Origin: DATLWN01 sp963764315
GTDB taxonomy: Bacteria; Pseudomonadota; Zetaproteobacteria; Mariprofundales; Mariprofundaceae
Assembly: GCA_963764315.1 (NCBI GenBank)
Contig: CAVXSB010000002.1
Location: forward strand, 186,001-250,000
Direction: 5' to 3'
DNA length: 64,000 nucleotides
The notes under the pieces were generated by a model. That model saw only the letters and a program-made list of their open reading frames with translations. It searched no databases and was not told where the DNA came from. The translations under genes and the position numbers were made by a program. Positions 20,715-27,300 of this stretch are shown piece after piece. Positions within the stretch are counted from its first letter, which is position 1, and every line of letters begins with the position of its first letter.

Positions 20715-21374
20715 CTATCGGCACTGCCCGAAGGGGCAGTCGTGGATGGCCTGCGGCAGGTAGTGCGTCCAGTCCCTGGCGATGCCTTGCTGGGCCTGCC
20801 AGAGCGGCATCCGGCCGTCCCTGACCCTTTTGGCCAGGTAGTTCTCCACCAGATCCTTGCGTTTGAAGTCGCGCTTCCAGAACGGCCCGTTCGCTGGCCC
20901 GCATTCGGGCCATATATTGTCCAGGGTGTCGGCACCGCCGAGTTCCAGCGGCACCAGATGGTCGAGCTCGCAGATCTGACGCCGCCCCCGGTTGTGTCTG
21001 GGGTGGGCCAGGGCATACCAGCGATAGGTGATCGCCTTCTCTCGCTCCGTGGTCACGCGGTTGCGTATGCAGCGGGTGCGGAACTGTGGGGTGCTGAGCA
21101 CGTCGAACGTCACGGTGGGGTTGATGGCCCCGGGTGTGCATCGCGGGTCCGGAATCGGGTAGCCATGGCTCATGCGCACATGGCAGCCCGCCCGGTTGAT
21201 GGCGGGCTCACCCAACGCCTGCGACATGCCGGGATCGATGGGAAGCTGGCTGCAGATGGCAGGGGTGTAGCCATAGCCGCGATGGTGATGGCCGTGGGCA
21301 TGGGCCGTCCCGGAAAGACAAAGGACAGCTAGCGCAACCAGTGCTGTGGCCATGGCCCGATCAAGTTTCGGCAT
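20715..21374 (-). CDS. Secreted HNH-family endonuclease-like protein
   Basis: 219 residues. An N-terminal Sec signal (AMATALVALAVLCLSGTAHA) is followed by a His-rich stretch (HGHHHRGYGY). The C-terminal half contains an HNH-type core: ICELDHLVPLELGGADTLDN then IWPECG, with the DH and N residues of the beta-beta-alpha metal finger. Several Cys (CSQL, CHVR, CTPG, CIRN, CPFGQC) suggest disulfides in the periplasm. Such exported HNH proteins may act as nutritional or defensive nucleases; substrate unknown. It is divergent from the UmuD-like regulator, with 90 bp between them. Confidence 0.75.
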   Translation of the reverse strand: MPKLDRAMATALVALAVLCLSGTAHAHGHHHRGYGYTPAICSQLPIDPGMSQALGEPAINRAGCHVRMSHGYPIPDPRCTPGAINPTVTFDVLSTPQFRTRCIRNRVTTEREKAITYRWYALAHPRHNRGRRQICELDHLVPLELGGADTLDNIWPECGPANGPFWKRDFKRKDLVENYLAKRVRDGRMPLWQAQQGIARDWTHYLPQAIHDCPFGQCR

Positions 21375-21428
21375 GCGATCTCCCGTGATGACGGCTTTGC
21401 TTATCTATCGGCACGGGGGTGCCGGCAC

Positions 21429-21458
21429 TTTACATGGAGAACGATCGTTCTCTATGAT
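21429..21458 (+). promoter_or_regulatory. Predicted sigma-70 promoter of the mutagenesis operon
   Basis: TTTACA at 21429-21434 and TATGAT at 21453-21458 are separated by 18 bp. The -10 box ends six bases before the regulator's ATG (21465), so transcription would begin at or within a base or two of the start codon and the mRNA would be leaderless. No ribosome site is visible upstream of that ATG, which agrees. Confidence 0.65.
21437..21452. promoter_or_regulatory. Perfect 16-bp palindromic operator (LexA-box-like)
   Basis: GAGAACGATCGTTCTC reads identically on both strands and fills the spacer between the -35 and -10 boxes. Its core GAAC-N4-GTTC is the arrangement of LexA sites in Firmicutes/Actinobacteria and resembles SOS operators in general. 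A protein bound here would block RNA polymerase. The gene immediately downstream encodes an HTH plus self-cleaving Ser/Lys protease, so this is probably its own operator. Confidence 0.75.
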
Positions 21459-21464
21459 GCCGGC

Positions 21465-22043
21465 ATGGCCATCAACCGGGACAGCGAGCATCTGGGCAAG
21501 CTACAGGAATACTACGCCCGACATCACGTGATCCCGTCGCTTGCCCGTATCGGGGCGTTGGTGGGCATGGCCTCCAAGTCCGCCGTGTCGAAGCTGGTGG
21601 CGCGTCTCAGGGGACAGGGATACCTGACAAAGAGCCCTGAGGGCCACCTTGTGCCCGCCAGGCGCTTCTTCGAGCGGCCGCTGGTGGGTACGGCGCCTGC
21701 GGGCTTTGCCAGCCCTGCCACGGAGATCCTGGGCGATGCCGTCAGCATCGACGACTTCCTGGTGGCGCATCCGGCCTCCACGGTGCTGGTGCAGGTGAAG
21801 GGCGACTCCATGATCGGCGCCGGCATCCATGACGGCGATTACCTGGTGGTGGAGCGCCGCGCCAATCCGCCGACCGGCAGCATCGTCGTGGCCATCGTCG
21901 ATGGCGATTTCACCATCAAGTACCTGCAGAAAGACGGGGACGGCTACTACCTGCAGCCGGCCAATGCCAACTTTCCCGACATCCGCCCCCGGGGCGAGCT
22001 GCAGATGTTCGGGGTCATGGTCGGCATGTTCCGCAAGGCATAA
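21465..22043 (+). CDS. HTH-UmuD/LexA-like self-cleaving SOS regulator (S24 family)
   Basis: 192 residues. The N-terminal ~65 residues look like a winged helix (SLARIGALVGMASKSAVSKL then VARLRGQGYL). The C-terminal part resembles UmuD: a cleavage-site-like PAGFASPATE near residue 80 (UmuD has CGFPSPAADY), the catalytic Ser in VKGDSMIGAGIHDGDYL and the catalytic Lys in DGDFTIKYLQ. Thus it should be cleaved when RecA filaments form. It combines a repressor domain with a UmuD-type domain, as in Acinetobacter UmuDAb. It probably represses its own promoter and supplies UmuD' to the downstream polymerase. Could be called a second LexA. Confidence 0.85.
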   Translation: MAINRDSEHLGKLQEYYARHHVIPSLARIGALVGMASKSAVSKLVARLRGQGYLTKSPEGHLVPARRFFERPLVGTAPAGFASPATEILGDAVSIDDFLVAHPASTVLVQVKGDSMIGAGIHDGDYLVVERRANPPTGSIVVAIVDGDFTIKYLQKDGDGYYLQPANANFPDIRPRGELQMFGVMVGMFRKA

Positions 22044-22060
22044 ACGAAGGGGAGGAAAGT

Positions 22061-22471
22061 ATGAGCTCGATACACGTGGATACCGAAGATATGGAATGGG
22101 CATCCGCCGTGCCTTTTTACGGGCCTGGCGCCATCCACGAGGGCAGGGAGATCGTACAGCTCAAGGTGCTCTGCGACCGGCGCAGTGAGGGCGCCGGTAT
22201 CACCTGGCTGGTGAAATTCTCGCCACCGCCGGGGAAGCTGATGAAGATCATCGCCGTGGCCATGTCGGATGAGCATGTGTTCATGCTGGGAGGCGGGCGC
22301 AGCAACAAGTCCGGATCCCCGATCAAGCGTTCGGGGGGCTACAGCCTCAATCCGAAGGGCCAGCCCCACAGCGCCATGATCGCCTCCGAAACGACCGCCA
22401 TCATCATTTACGTGGGCGAACCCGACGAGGTCAGATCCATCGAGGTCGTCGATCTGGATGCCGCGGCGTGA
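22061..22471 (+). CDS. Cupin-like protein between the umuD-like and umuC-like genes
   Basis: 136 residues with a strong ribosome site (GGGGAGGAAA) six bases or fewer from the ATG. The pattern YSLNPKGQPHSAMIASETTA and the beta-rich, Gly-punctuated sequence (VFMLGGGRSNKSGSPIKRSG) suggest a single cupin beta-barrel similar to ChrR-type or DUF4437-like cupins; only one His of a possible metal site is obvious. No signal peptide. It begins 17 bp after the regulator and ends just before the polymerase, so it is in the operon. A role in SOS mutagenesis is not known; function undetermined. Confidence 0.6.
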   Translation: MSSIHVDTEDMEWASAVPFYGPGAIHEGREIVQLKVLCDRRSEGAGITWLVKFSPPPGKLMKIIAVAMSDEHVFMLGGGRSNKSGSPIKRSGGYSLNPKGQPHSAMIASETTAIIIYVGEPDEVRSIEVVDLDAAA

Positions 22472-22484
22472 TCTGTCGCCCGGC

Positions 22485-23726
22485 ATGAGGCCCATGACCG
22501 ACTGGCACAATGCCGTCGCCCATGTCGATGCGGACTGCTTCTATGCCTCCTGCGAGCGCCTGCGCCACCCGGAACTGGCTGGCCGGCCCATCTGCGTGCT
22601 GTCGAACCAGAACGCCTTCGTGGTGGCCAAGACGTATGACGCCAAGGCCCGCGGCGTGACCACGGGCATGCGCGTGTGGGATGCGAAGAAGCTGGTGCCC
22701 GATGCCGCCTTCCTGACGCCTGATTTTCGCTACTACGGCCAGCTGTCGAAGCGCATGTTCTCCATCCTCGGGCGCTACAGCCCCGGGGTGGAGATCTATT
22801 CCATCGACGAATCCTTCGTGGACATGAACGGCCTGCGCCGCCTGTATCGCCAGGGCTTCCGCCAGATCGCGGACGATATCCGGCACGCCGTGAGCACGGA
22901 GCTCGGCATCACCGTGTCGATCGGCATCTCCTGCACCAAGACGCTGGCCAAGATCGCCTCCGAATCCAATAAGCCGGACGGCACCACCGTCGTCCCCGGC
23001 AGGCAGCTGGGCCGCTTCCTGGCCGGCATCCCTGTATCGGATATCCCGGGCATCGGAAAGAATCGCACGGCGCTGCTGCACAGCCACGCCATCCGTACCG
23101 CCCTGGATTTTGTCGGGCAGGAGCAGCGCGCCATCGACAGGCTGCTGGGGAGATTCGGCACCGGGCTGTGGCACGAGCTGAACGGCACGCCGGTGTATGC
23201 GGCCAGGCCGGAGGATGCGCTGCCCAAGAGTGTGGCCCGCACATCCTCGATGGGGGAGGTGAGCGGCGATCGGGCCAGGATCACGGCCTGGCTTTCCCAT
23301 CATGCGCATCGGCTGGTCTCGGAGCTCGTGGCCAAAAAGATCCTGGCGCAGCGCCTCAGCGTGTTCCTGACCCTGGATTCGTTCGAGCAGGTCTCCATCG
23401 AGATGCGCCTGCCGAACCCGAGCAACAGCATCGGCAGCGCATCATGGAGGCGGCCAGTCAGGCCTGCCAGGCCCTGTATGAGCCGGGCACCCTGTACCGC
23501 GGCAGCGGCATCGTCGCCACGCACATCGTGGCGCGAGCGGAGCGCCACCCTGGATCTGTTCGGGGATACGGATCGGGACCAGAAGCAGCGGGAGCTGATG
23601 CTGGCGATGAACCACATCAACCGGCGCTTCGGCAACCATGCGATGACCTCGGCCCAGGCCTCCACCCTGGGCAAGCACAAGCCGGGGGAGGTCCGCTTCA
23701 AATACCCGCTGTTTACGGCCGGCTGA
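22485..23726 (+). CDS. umuC: Y-family DNA polymerase, UmuC-like, with two compensating frameshifts
   Basis: 413 residues from ATG 22485 (ATGs at 22458 and 22494 are alternatives). Error-prone translesion polymerase. The catalytic palm is intact: VAHVDADCFYASCE and YSIDESFVDM give the metal-binding Asp/Glu; the helix-hairpin-helix is at IPVSDIPGIGKNRTALL. In the little-finger region, codons from about 23430 to 23537 read as Arg/Pro/Ala-rich nonsense (ASWRRPVRPARPCMSRAP). Another frame over the same DNA reads RIMEAASQACQALYEPGTLY, as expected for the family. The frame then returns to normal (SATLDLFGDTD, LMLAMNHINRRFG of the UmuC C-terminal domain). Activity is uncertain. Confidence 0.85.
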   Translation: MRPMTDWHNAVAHVDADCFYASCERLRHPELAGRPICVLSNQNAFVVAKTYDAKARGVTTGMRVWDAKKLVPDAAFLTPDFRYYGQLSKRMFSILGRYSPGVEIYSIDESFVDMNGLRRLYRQGFRQIADDIRHAVSTELGITVSIGISCTKTLAKIASESNKPDGTTVVPGRQLGRFLAGIPVSDIPGIGKNRTALLHSHAIRTALDFVGQEQRAIDRLLGRFGTGLWHELNGTPVYAARPEDALPKSVARTSSMGEVSGDRARITAWLSHHAHRLVSELVAKKILAQRLSVFLTLDSFEQVSIEMRLPNPSNSIGSASWRRPVRPARPCMSRAPCTAAAASSPRTSWRERSATLDLFGDTDRDQKQRELMLAMNHINRRFGNHAMTSAQASTLGKHKPGEVRFKYPLFTAG

Positions 23727-23741
23727 GCGGCACGAACGGAT

Positions 23742-23906
23742 TTATTTCGGGGCGTTGGGATCGGTGCTGTTATTGGAAGGGGTGTGCAACGGCACAAATT
23801 GCCCCTTCATGAATTCCTCGGAGTTCGTTTTCTGTCTGTCGTGAGAACCCTTGGAGCAAGCCGATATCATGATGACGATCAGCATCAAAAACAGTTTCAT
23901 TTTCAT
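23742..23906 (-). CDS. Small lipoprotein
   Basis: 54 residues from ATG 23906, preceded by a GGAGGAAG ribosome site. The sequence MKMKLFLMLIVIMISAC ends in a lipobox with Cys17, followed by a polar tail (SKGSHDRQKTNSEEF; TPSNNSTDPNAPK). It is a tiny lipoprotein with no recognised domain; entry-exclusion or lysis-type lipoproteins have this size but there is no further support. It converges with umuC, 15 bp apart. More AT-rich than its neighbours. Confidence 0.6.
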   Translation of the reverse strand: MKMKLFLMLIVIMISACSKGSHDRQKTNSEEFMKGQFVPLHTPSNNSTDPNAPK

Positions 23907-24104
23907 CACGAACTCTTCCTCCACCAGCAGGGCGAACATGCAATCTAGATGCTGCCCAAACAAAGTCTAGGCGGCCTTTCCGCGCGTTCCTATGTGTGGA
24001 AGTCCAGCCACTTCCGGTCATTCTCTTGTTAGAACGTCAATGAACTTGGCCGCATCGCGACAATGACGATGGCCGGTTCGCAGTGGTGAAACATCGAAGT
24101 CAGC

Positions 24105-24133
24105 TTGAATGATTCATATTTAATCGTTATGAT
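24105..24133 (+). promoter_or_regulatory. Promoter of the toxin-antitoxin pair
   Basis: TTGAAT (24105-24110), a 17-bp spacer and TATGAT (24128-24133) form a near-consensus sigma-70 promoter. It sits in an AT-rich patch inside GC-rich DNA, 33 bp before the antitoxin ATG. Confidence 0.65.
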
Positions 24134-24147
24134 GTATTTAGAATCAT
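24109..24147. promoter_or_regulatory. Inverted repeat, likely antitoxin operator
   Basis: ATGATTC (24109-24115) and GAATCAT (24141-24147) are exact inverted repeats 25 bp apart, overlapping the -35 end and the region just past the -10 box. RHH antitoxins bind such repeats to repress their own operon, usually with the toxin as co-repressor. Inferred from position. Confidence 0.5.
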
Positions 24148-24166
24148 ACCACGAAGGAGGATGGCC

Positions 24167-24436
24167 ATGGCGCAGCCCAACACCCGAGTTCTGACAGCGC
24201 ATGTCCCGGTCCCATTGGCCGAGAAGGTTGACCAGATAGCTGAGAAACTAGAGCGGTCGCGTGGCTGGATCATGAAGCAAGCGCTAGCAGCCTGGATCGA
24301 TCAGGAGGAAGAGCGTAGCCGATTGACTCGTGAGGCGCTTGCTGATGTCGATGCAGGCCGCGTTATCGACCACCAGGCCGTACAGGCGTGGGCTGCCAGC
24401 CTCGACACTGATTCTCCGCTGCCGGCTCCGCGTTGA
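24167..24436 (+). CDS. Ribbon-helix-helix antitoxin (ParD/CopG type)
   Basis: 89 residues. ATG 24167 is chosen because the GAAGGAGG ribosome site ends six bases upstream; the ATG at 24161 would touch it. The N-terminal RVLTAHVPVPLAEKVDQIAE followed by RSRGWIMKQALAAWI is a ribbon-helix-helix DNA-binding unit. The C-terminal tail (EALADVDAGRVIDHQAVQAW) is the type that wraps around and neutralises ParE/RelE toxins. It overlaps the toxin ATG by one base (TGATG). Expected to repress the promoter at 24105-24133. Confidence 0.88.
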   Translation: MAQPNTRVLTAHVPVPLAEKVDQIAEKLERSRGWIMKQALAAWIDQEEERSRLTREALADVDAGRVIDHQAVQAWAASLDTDSPLPAPR

Positions 24437-24711
24437 TGGAGCTGAAATGGACCAGCAAGGCGTTATCCGACCTGACGCGCCTCTATGATTTCCTAGCGCC
24501 TGTGAACCAGCCCGCAGCCGTGCGAGTTGTGCAGGCGCTTACGGAAGCTCCTGCTGGATTGTTGGCTAACCCGCGCATCGGGGAGCGGCTGGACGAATTC
24601 GATCCACGCGAGGTGCGTCGCATCCTTGTGGGACACTATGAGATGCGCTATGAAATCCATGCAGCGACGCTTTACGTCTTGCGTCTGTGGCATACTCGGG
24701 AAGACCGCTAA
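24436..24711 (+). CDS. RelE/ParE family toxin
   Basis: 91 residues from ATG 24436 (a TTG at 24433 is possible). Family features: LKWTSKALSDLTRLYDFLAP at the start, NPRIGERLDEFDPREVRRIL in the middle, and the C-terminal strand pair YEMRYEIHAATLYVLRLWHTR. ParE toxins poison gyrase while RelE toxins cleave mRNA at the ribosome; the sequence cannot decide, but the ParD-like partner favours ParE. Coupled to the antitoxin by a one-base overlap. No further gene follows; about 220 bp without features separates it from hslO. Confidence 0.88.
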   Translation: MELKWTSKALSDLTRLYDFLAPVNQPAAVRVVQALTEAPAGLLANPRIGERLDEFDPREVRRILVGHYEMRYEIHAATLYVLRLWHTREDR

Positions 24712-24932
24712 CCCCTTACCATCCTGCGCCGGCACATGCTGGAAAAGCATTACCAGCGACTCAGGCCATCGTCATGATCGCGTGCGGCCAGGCTAATTGC
24801 CGTTCTATAGAGCAGTTCCTGACAAGCGAATGACCGAAAGTGGCTGCCGGAGATGGACGCTTGATTGATCGGGTGCCGGTTTGGTCGGAACCGTGGCGGC
24901 GCAGGGCAGGGGATGCACGCCGCCGGAGCGGA

Positions 24933-25769
24933 TCATTCCTGCGGATTCAGGGGCATGCGGTAGCTGCGATTGCAGTATTCGCAGCTGATAGTGACCTCGC
25001 CGTTCTCGTCGGCCAGCTCCTGAAGATCGTCCTGCGACAGGTAATGAAGCGCCCTCGCCATCGACTCCTCACTGCAGCGGCACTGGTAGCGGTAGGGCAC
25101 GCGCTCGACCACCTTGCAGCCTAGATCGGCGAAACCGGTCAGGATGGCTTCGGCATCGCCGGCCTCGATGGTGGCGGAGGGGATGGCGGCCATGGCCTGT
25201 ACGGCCCTGAACCAGTGCTCGTCGTCGCAGCCGGGCATGGCCTCAATCATCAGGCCGGTAGCGCCGAGAAGGGCCACATCGGCGCGTACCTGCACCGATT
25301 GCGTCAGGTAGTGCACGAGATGATCGGCCAGGTGATCCGAGTCGTGTTCGATCGTCGAGACATAGGGCTGGCCGATGCCGAGATCGCGCACGGTGGAGAG
25401 CAGCGGCGGCCCGAGCCAGGCTGTCATATTGGGATCGGCCGACTGGCGCGTCGAATGCTCTTCTCGCCAGATCATGTAGCCGCGCACGCTGCCCTCGGCC
25501 GCCTCGGCCATGATGCGCAGCAGCGGCGAGGATTGCTGTTCGGGGCGGGCATCGAGCTGCAGCACCTGGCGGATGCCGCCCTTGCTAATGCTGAGCAGCA
25601 GTATCGAGGCGACGAGGGTCTGGCCGAACAGCTCGGCCGGGGCATCGACCAGGCCATGCACGCGCGCGCCCTCGTCGGCGATCGGCCGGCCGCAGAGCAG
25701 GGCGCCGCGCGTATAGGCGCCCGGCAACAGGAAGCGCGTCAGGATGCCGGTATCTGTGTGCTCAGACAT
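24933..25769 (-). CDS. hslO: Redox-activated chaperone Hsp33
   Basis: 278 residues. Hsp33 is a cytosolic holdase switched on by oxidation of a four-Cys zinc centre. The zinc site is present at the C-terminus as CRC (YQCRCSEESM) and CEYC (ISCEYCNRSY), with spacing of about 30 residues. Upstream motifs: RGALLCGR and the substrate-domain core LLLSISKGGIRQVLQLDARP. The start at 25769 is inside the end of the preceding HAD gene (31-bp overlap) with GAGGTTCACC before the ATG. It is last in the dacA-dat-HAD-hslO run. Fits with the peroxiredoxin and gloB as stress genes. Confidence 0.95.
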   Translation of the reverse strand: MSEHTDTGILTRFLLPGAYTRGALLCGRPIADEGARVHGLVDAPAELFGQTLVASILLLSISKGGIRQVLQLDARPEQQSSPLLRIMAEAAEGSVRGYMIWREEHSTRQSADPNMTAWLGPPLLSTVRDLGIGQPYVSTIEHDSDHLADHLVHYLTQSVQVRADVALLGATGLMIEAMPGCDDEHWFRAVQAMAAIPSATIEAGDAEAILTGFADLGCKVVERVPYRYQCRCSEESMARALHYLSQDDLQELADENGEVTISCEYCNRSYRMPLNPQE

Positions 25770-26380
25770 TGGTGAACCTCGTTTAGGGATGCGAAACAGC
25801 GGCTGGCGCCGGCCTCGGTCAGTTCTGGGCAGGAGAAGTCATGGGTCAGGCCCCAGGCCATGGACCCGGCGCGCACTGCGGCCTGCATGTCGGCGGGGCC
25901 GTCGCCGATCATCACCGCCTCGGCCGTAGGCACGCCCAGGCCGGTGCAGGCCAGTTCCAGGGTGTGCGGGTCGGGCTTCTGCGCCCGGCCCTCGCTCAGG
26001 CCGACGATGGCATCGATCCATGGCGTCCAGCCCAGGTGCGCCAGCTGCAACTCGGCGCGAGCCTGGGATTTGCTGGTGACGACGGCCACGCCGATATCCA
26101 TGGACTTGGCCCATTGCAGCAGCGCCTCGGCACCGGGTAGCGGCGCCAGCTCGTACAAGCGCTCGTCGTGGAAACGGGAGAACATTGAAAGCGCCTCTTC
26201 GCGCCTGTCTCCGAACAGGTTTCGGATGCTGCCCGAGCCCTGACCGGTATGGCGCCGGATATCCGCCTCGCCCATCTGGGGCCGCCCCAGCTCCGCCAGG
26301 GTGCGGTTCAGGGCATAGACGATGGGGGGGAAGGCATCGACGAGGGTGCCGTCCATATCGCAGAGGATGGCGCGGATCAT
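25739..26380 (-). CDS. HAD-superfamily phosphatase (phosphoglycolate phosphatase-like)
   Basis: 213 residues. HAD motif I is CDMDGTLVDAF (nucleophile Asp near residue 8), motif II VVTSKS, motif III Lys in RAQKPDPHTLELA, motif IV VMIGDGPADMQAA. The alpha-helical cap after motif I is of the Gph/PpaX type. Phosphoglycolate phosphatase or pyrophosphatase activity is plausible; substrate cannot be assigned. The ATG overlaps the dat stop (ATGA). It extends 31 bp into hslO. Confidence 0.85.
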   Translation of the reverse strand: MIRAILCDMDGTLVDAFPPIVYALNRTLAELGRPQMGEADIRRHTGQGSGSIRNLFGDRREEALSMFSRFHDERLYELAPLPGAEALLQWAKSMDIGVAVVTSKSQARAELQLAHLGWTPWIDAIVGLSEGRAQKPDPHTLELACTGLGVPTAEAVMIGDGPADMQAAVRAGSMAWGLTHDFSCPELTEAGASRCFASLNEVHQCLSTQIPAS

Positions 26381-27300
26381 GCGGTGAGAGCCCGAATCTC
26401 GGTCAGCATGGCTTCACGCAGGCGCAGCGTCACCGGTCCCGGCCGGCCGTCTCCGATATCGTTCCCGTTGATGCGGCAGACCGGAGCCAGCGCGTACAGG
26501 GTGCTCGTCATCATGCATTCGGTGAGGCCTGGCTCGCCCAGCTTCCACGGGCGTTCGGCCACTTCCATGCCGGCGCCTTGCGCCAGGCGCAGCGCCATGT
26601 CGCGGGTGATGCCACCCAGCACCTGCGTATCCAGGGGATGGGTGACAAGCACGCCGCCCACGACGGCCAGCACGTTCGTCGCCGTGCCCTCCAGCACATG
26701 CCCCTGGCCATCTGTCCAGAAGGCCTCCTCGGCATCCCGGCTTATGGCCTCCTGGCGGCCCATGACGCTGGCGAGCAGGGCCGTGCTCTTGATGTCGCAG
26801 CGGGACCAGCGGAAATCGGCGAGGGTGATGGCCGAGAAGGCCGGCGCCTCGACGGGCGGCAGCGGCAGTTCGCGGCAGGTGATGACGAGCGTCGGGGCGA
26901 GATCCGCGGGGATCGTCAGCGAGCGGGCTGCCACGCCGCGCGTGATCTGCACGTAGAGCGAGGCATTACGGAAGGGGTTCTTCGCATAGGTATCGCGGAC
27001 CAGGCCCTCCAGTTCCTCGATGGGGCAGGGCAGCGGCACGGCGATGGCGGCACAGCAGGCCGCCAGGCGGCCCAGGTGCGCCGACAAGTCCAGAAAGGCG
27101 CCGCCGTAGCAGGCGATGACCTCATAGACGCTGTCGGCGAACTGGAAGCCGCGATCCTCGACATGCACGCAGGCCCGATCGAGCGGCACAAAGCGGCCGC
27201 CGACATGGGCGACGGGCGTGGCGGTGGGATCCAGGGGGTCTATTCTGTGGCCTGTGCGGTCTGCTCGTCGGAACGCCACCACAGGCGCAGCGCATCCCAT
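26377..27300 (-). CDS. dat: D-amino-acid transaminase / class IV aminotransferase
   Basis: About 285-307 residues. Class IV PLP enzyme: the DRGFQFADSVYEVI segment opens the fold, the PLP-binding Lys is in RCDIKSTALLASVMGRQEA, and the phosphate-binding loop is at GTATNVLAVVGGVLVTHP. D-alanine aminotransferase makes D-Ala/D-Glu for peptidoglycan, which suits its place after dacA. Branched-chain aminotransferase and ADC lyase are alternatives. The start is unclear: homology should begin near VAHVGGRFVPL, where no ATG/GTG/TTG exists. The nearest starts are ATG 27300 and GTG 27282/27279, all inside dacA. Confidence 0.82.
   Translation of the reverse strand: MGCAAPVVAFRRADRTGHRIDPLDPTATPVAHVGGRFVPLDRACVHVEDRGFQFADSVYEVIACYGGAFLDLSAHLGRLAACCAAIAVPLPCPIEELEGLVRDTYAKNPFRNASLYVQITRGVAARSLTIPADLAPTLVITCRELPLPPVEAPAFSAITLADFRWSRCDIKSTALLASVMGRQEAISRDAEEAFWTDGQGHVLEGTATNVLAVVGGVLVTHPLDTQVLGGITRDMALRLAQGAGMEVAERPWKLGEPGLTECMMTSTLYALAPVCRINGNDIGDGRPGPVTLRLREAMLTEIRALTA

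Noticed and set aside
21465..22043. Calling the S24 protein simply housekeeping LexA
   Set aside because: The C-terminal part and the cleavage region are UmuD-like, and a Y-family polymerase follows, so a mutagenesis-operon regulator fits better.
23990..24070. Possible integron attC-like site (TTGTTAGAACGTC)
   Set aside because: Lacks paired core sites and the symmetrical imperfect repeat needed for attC.
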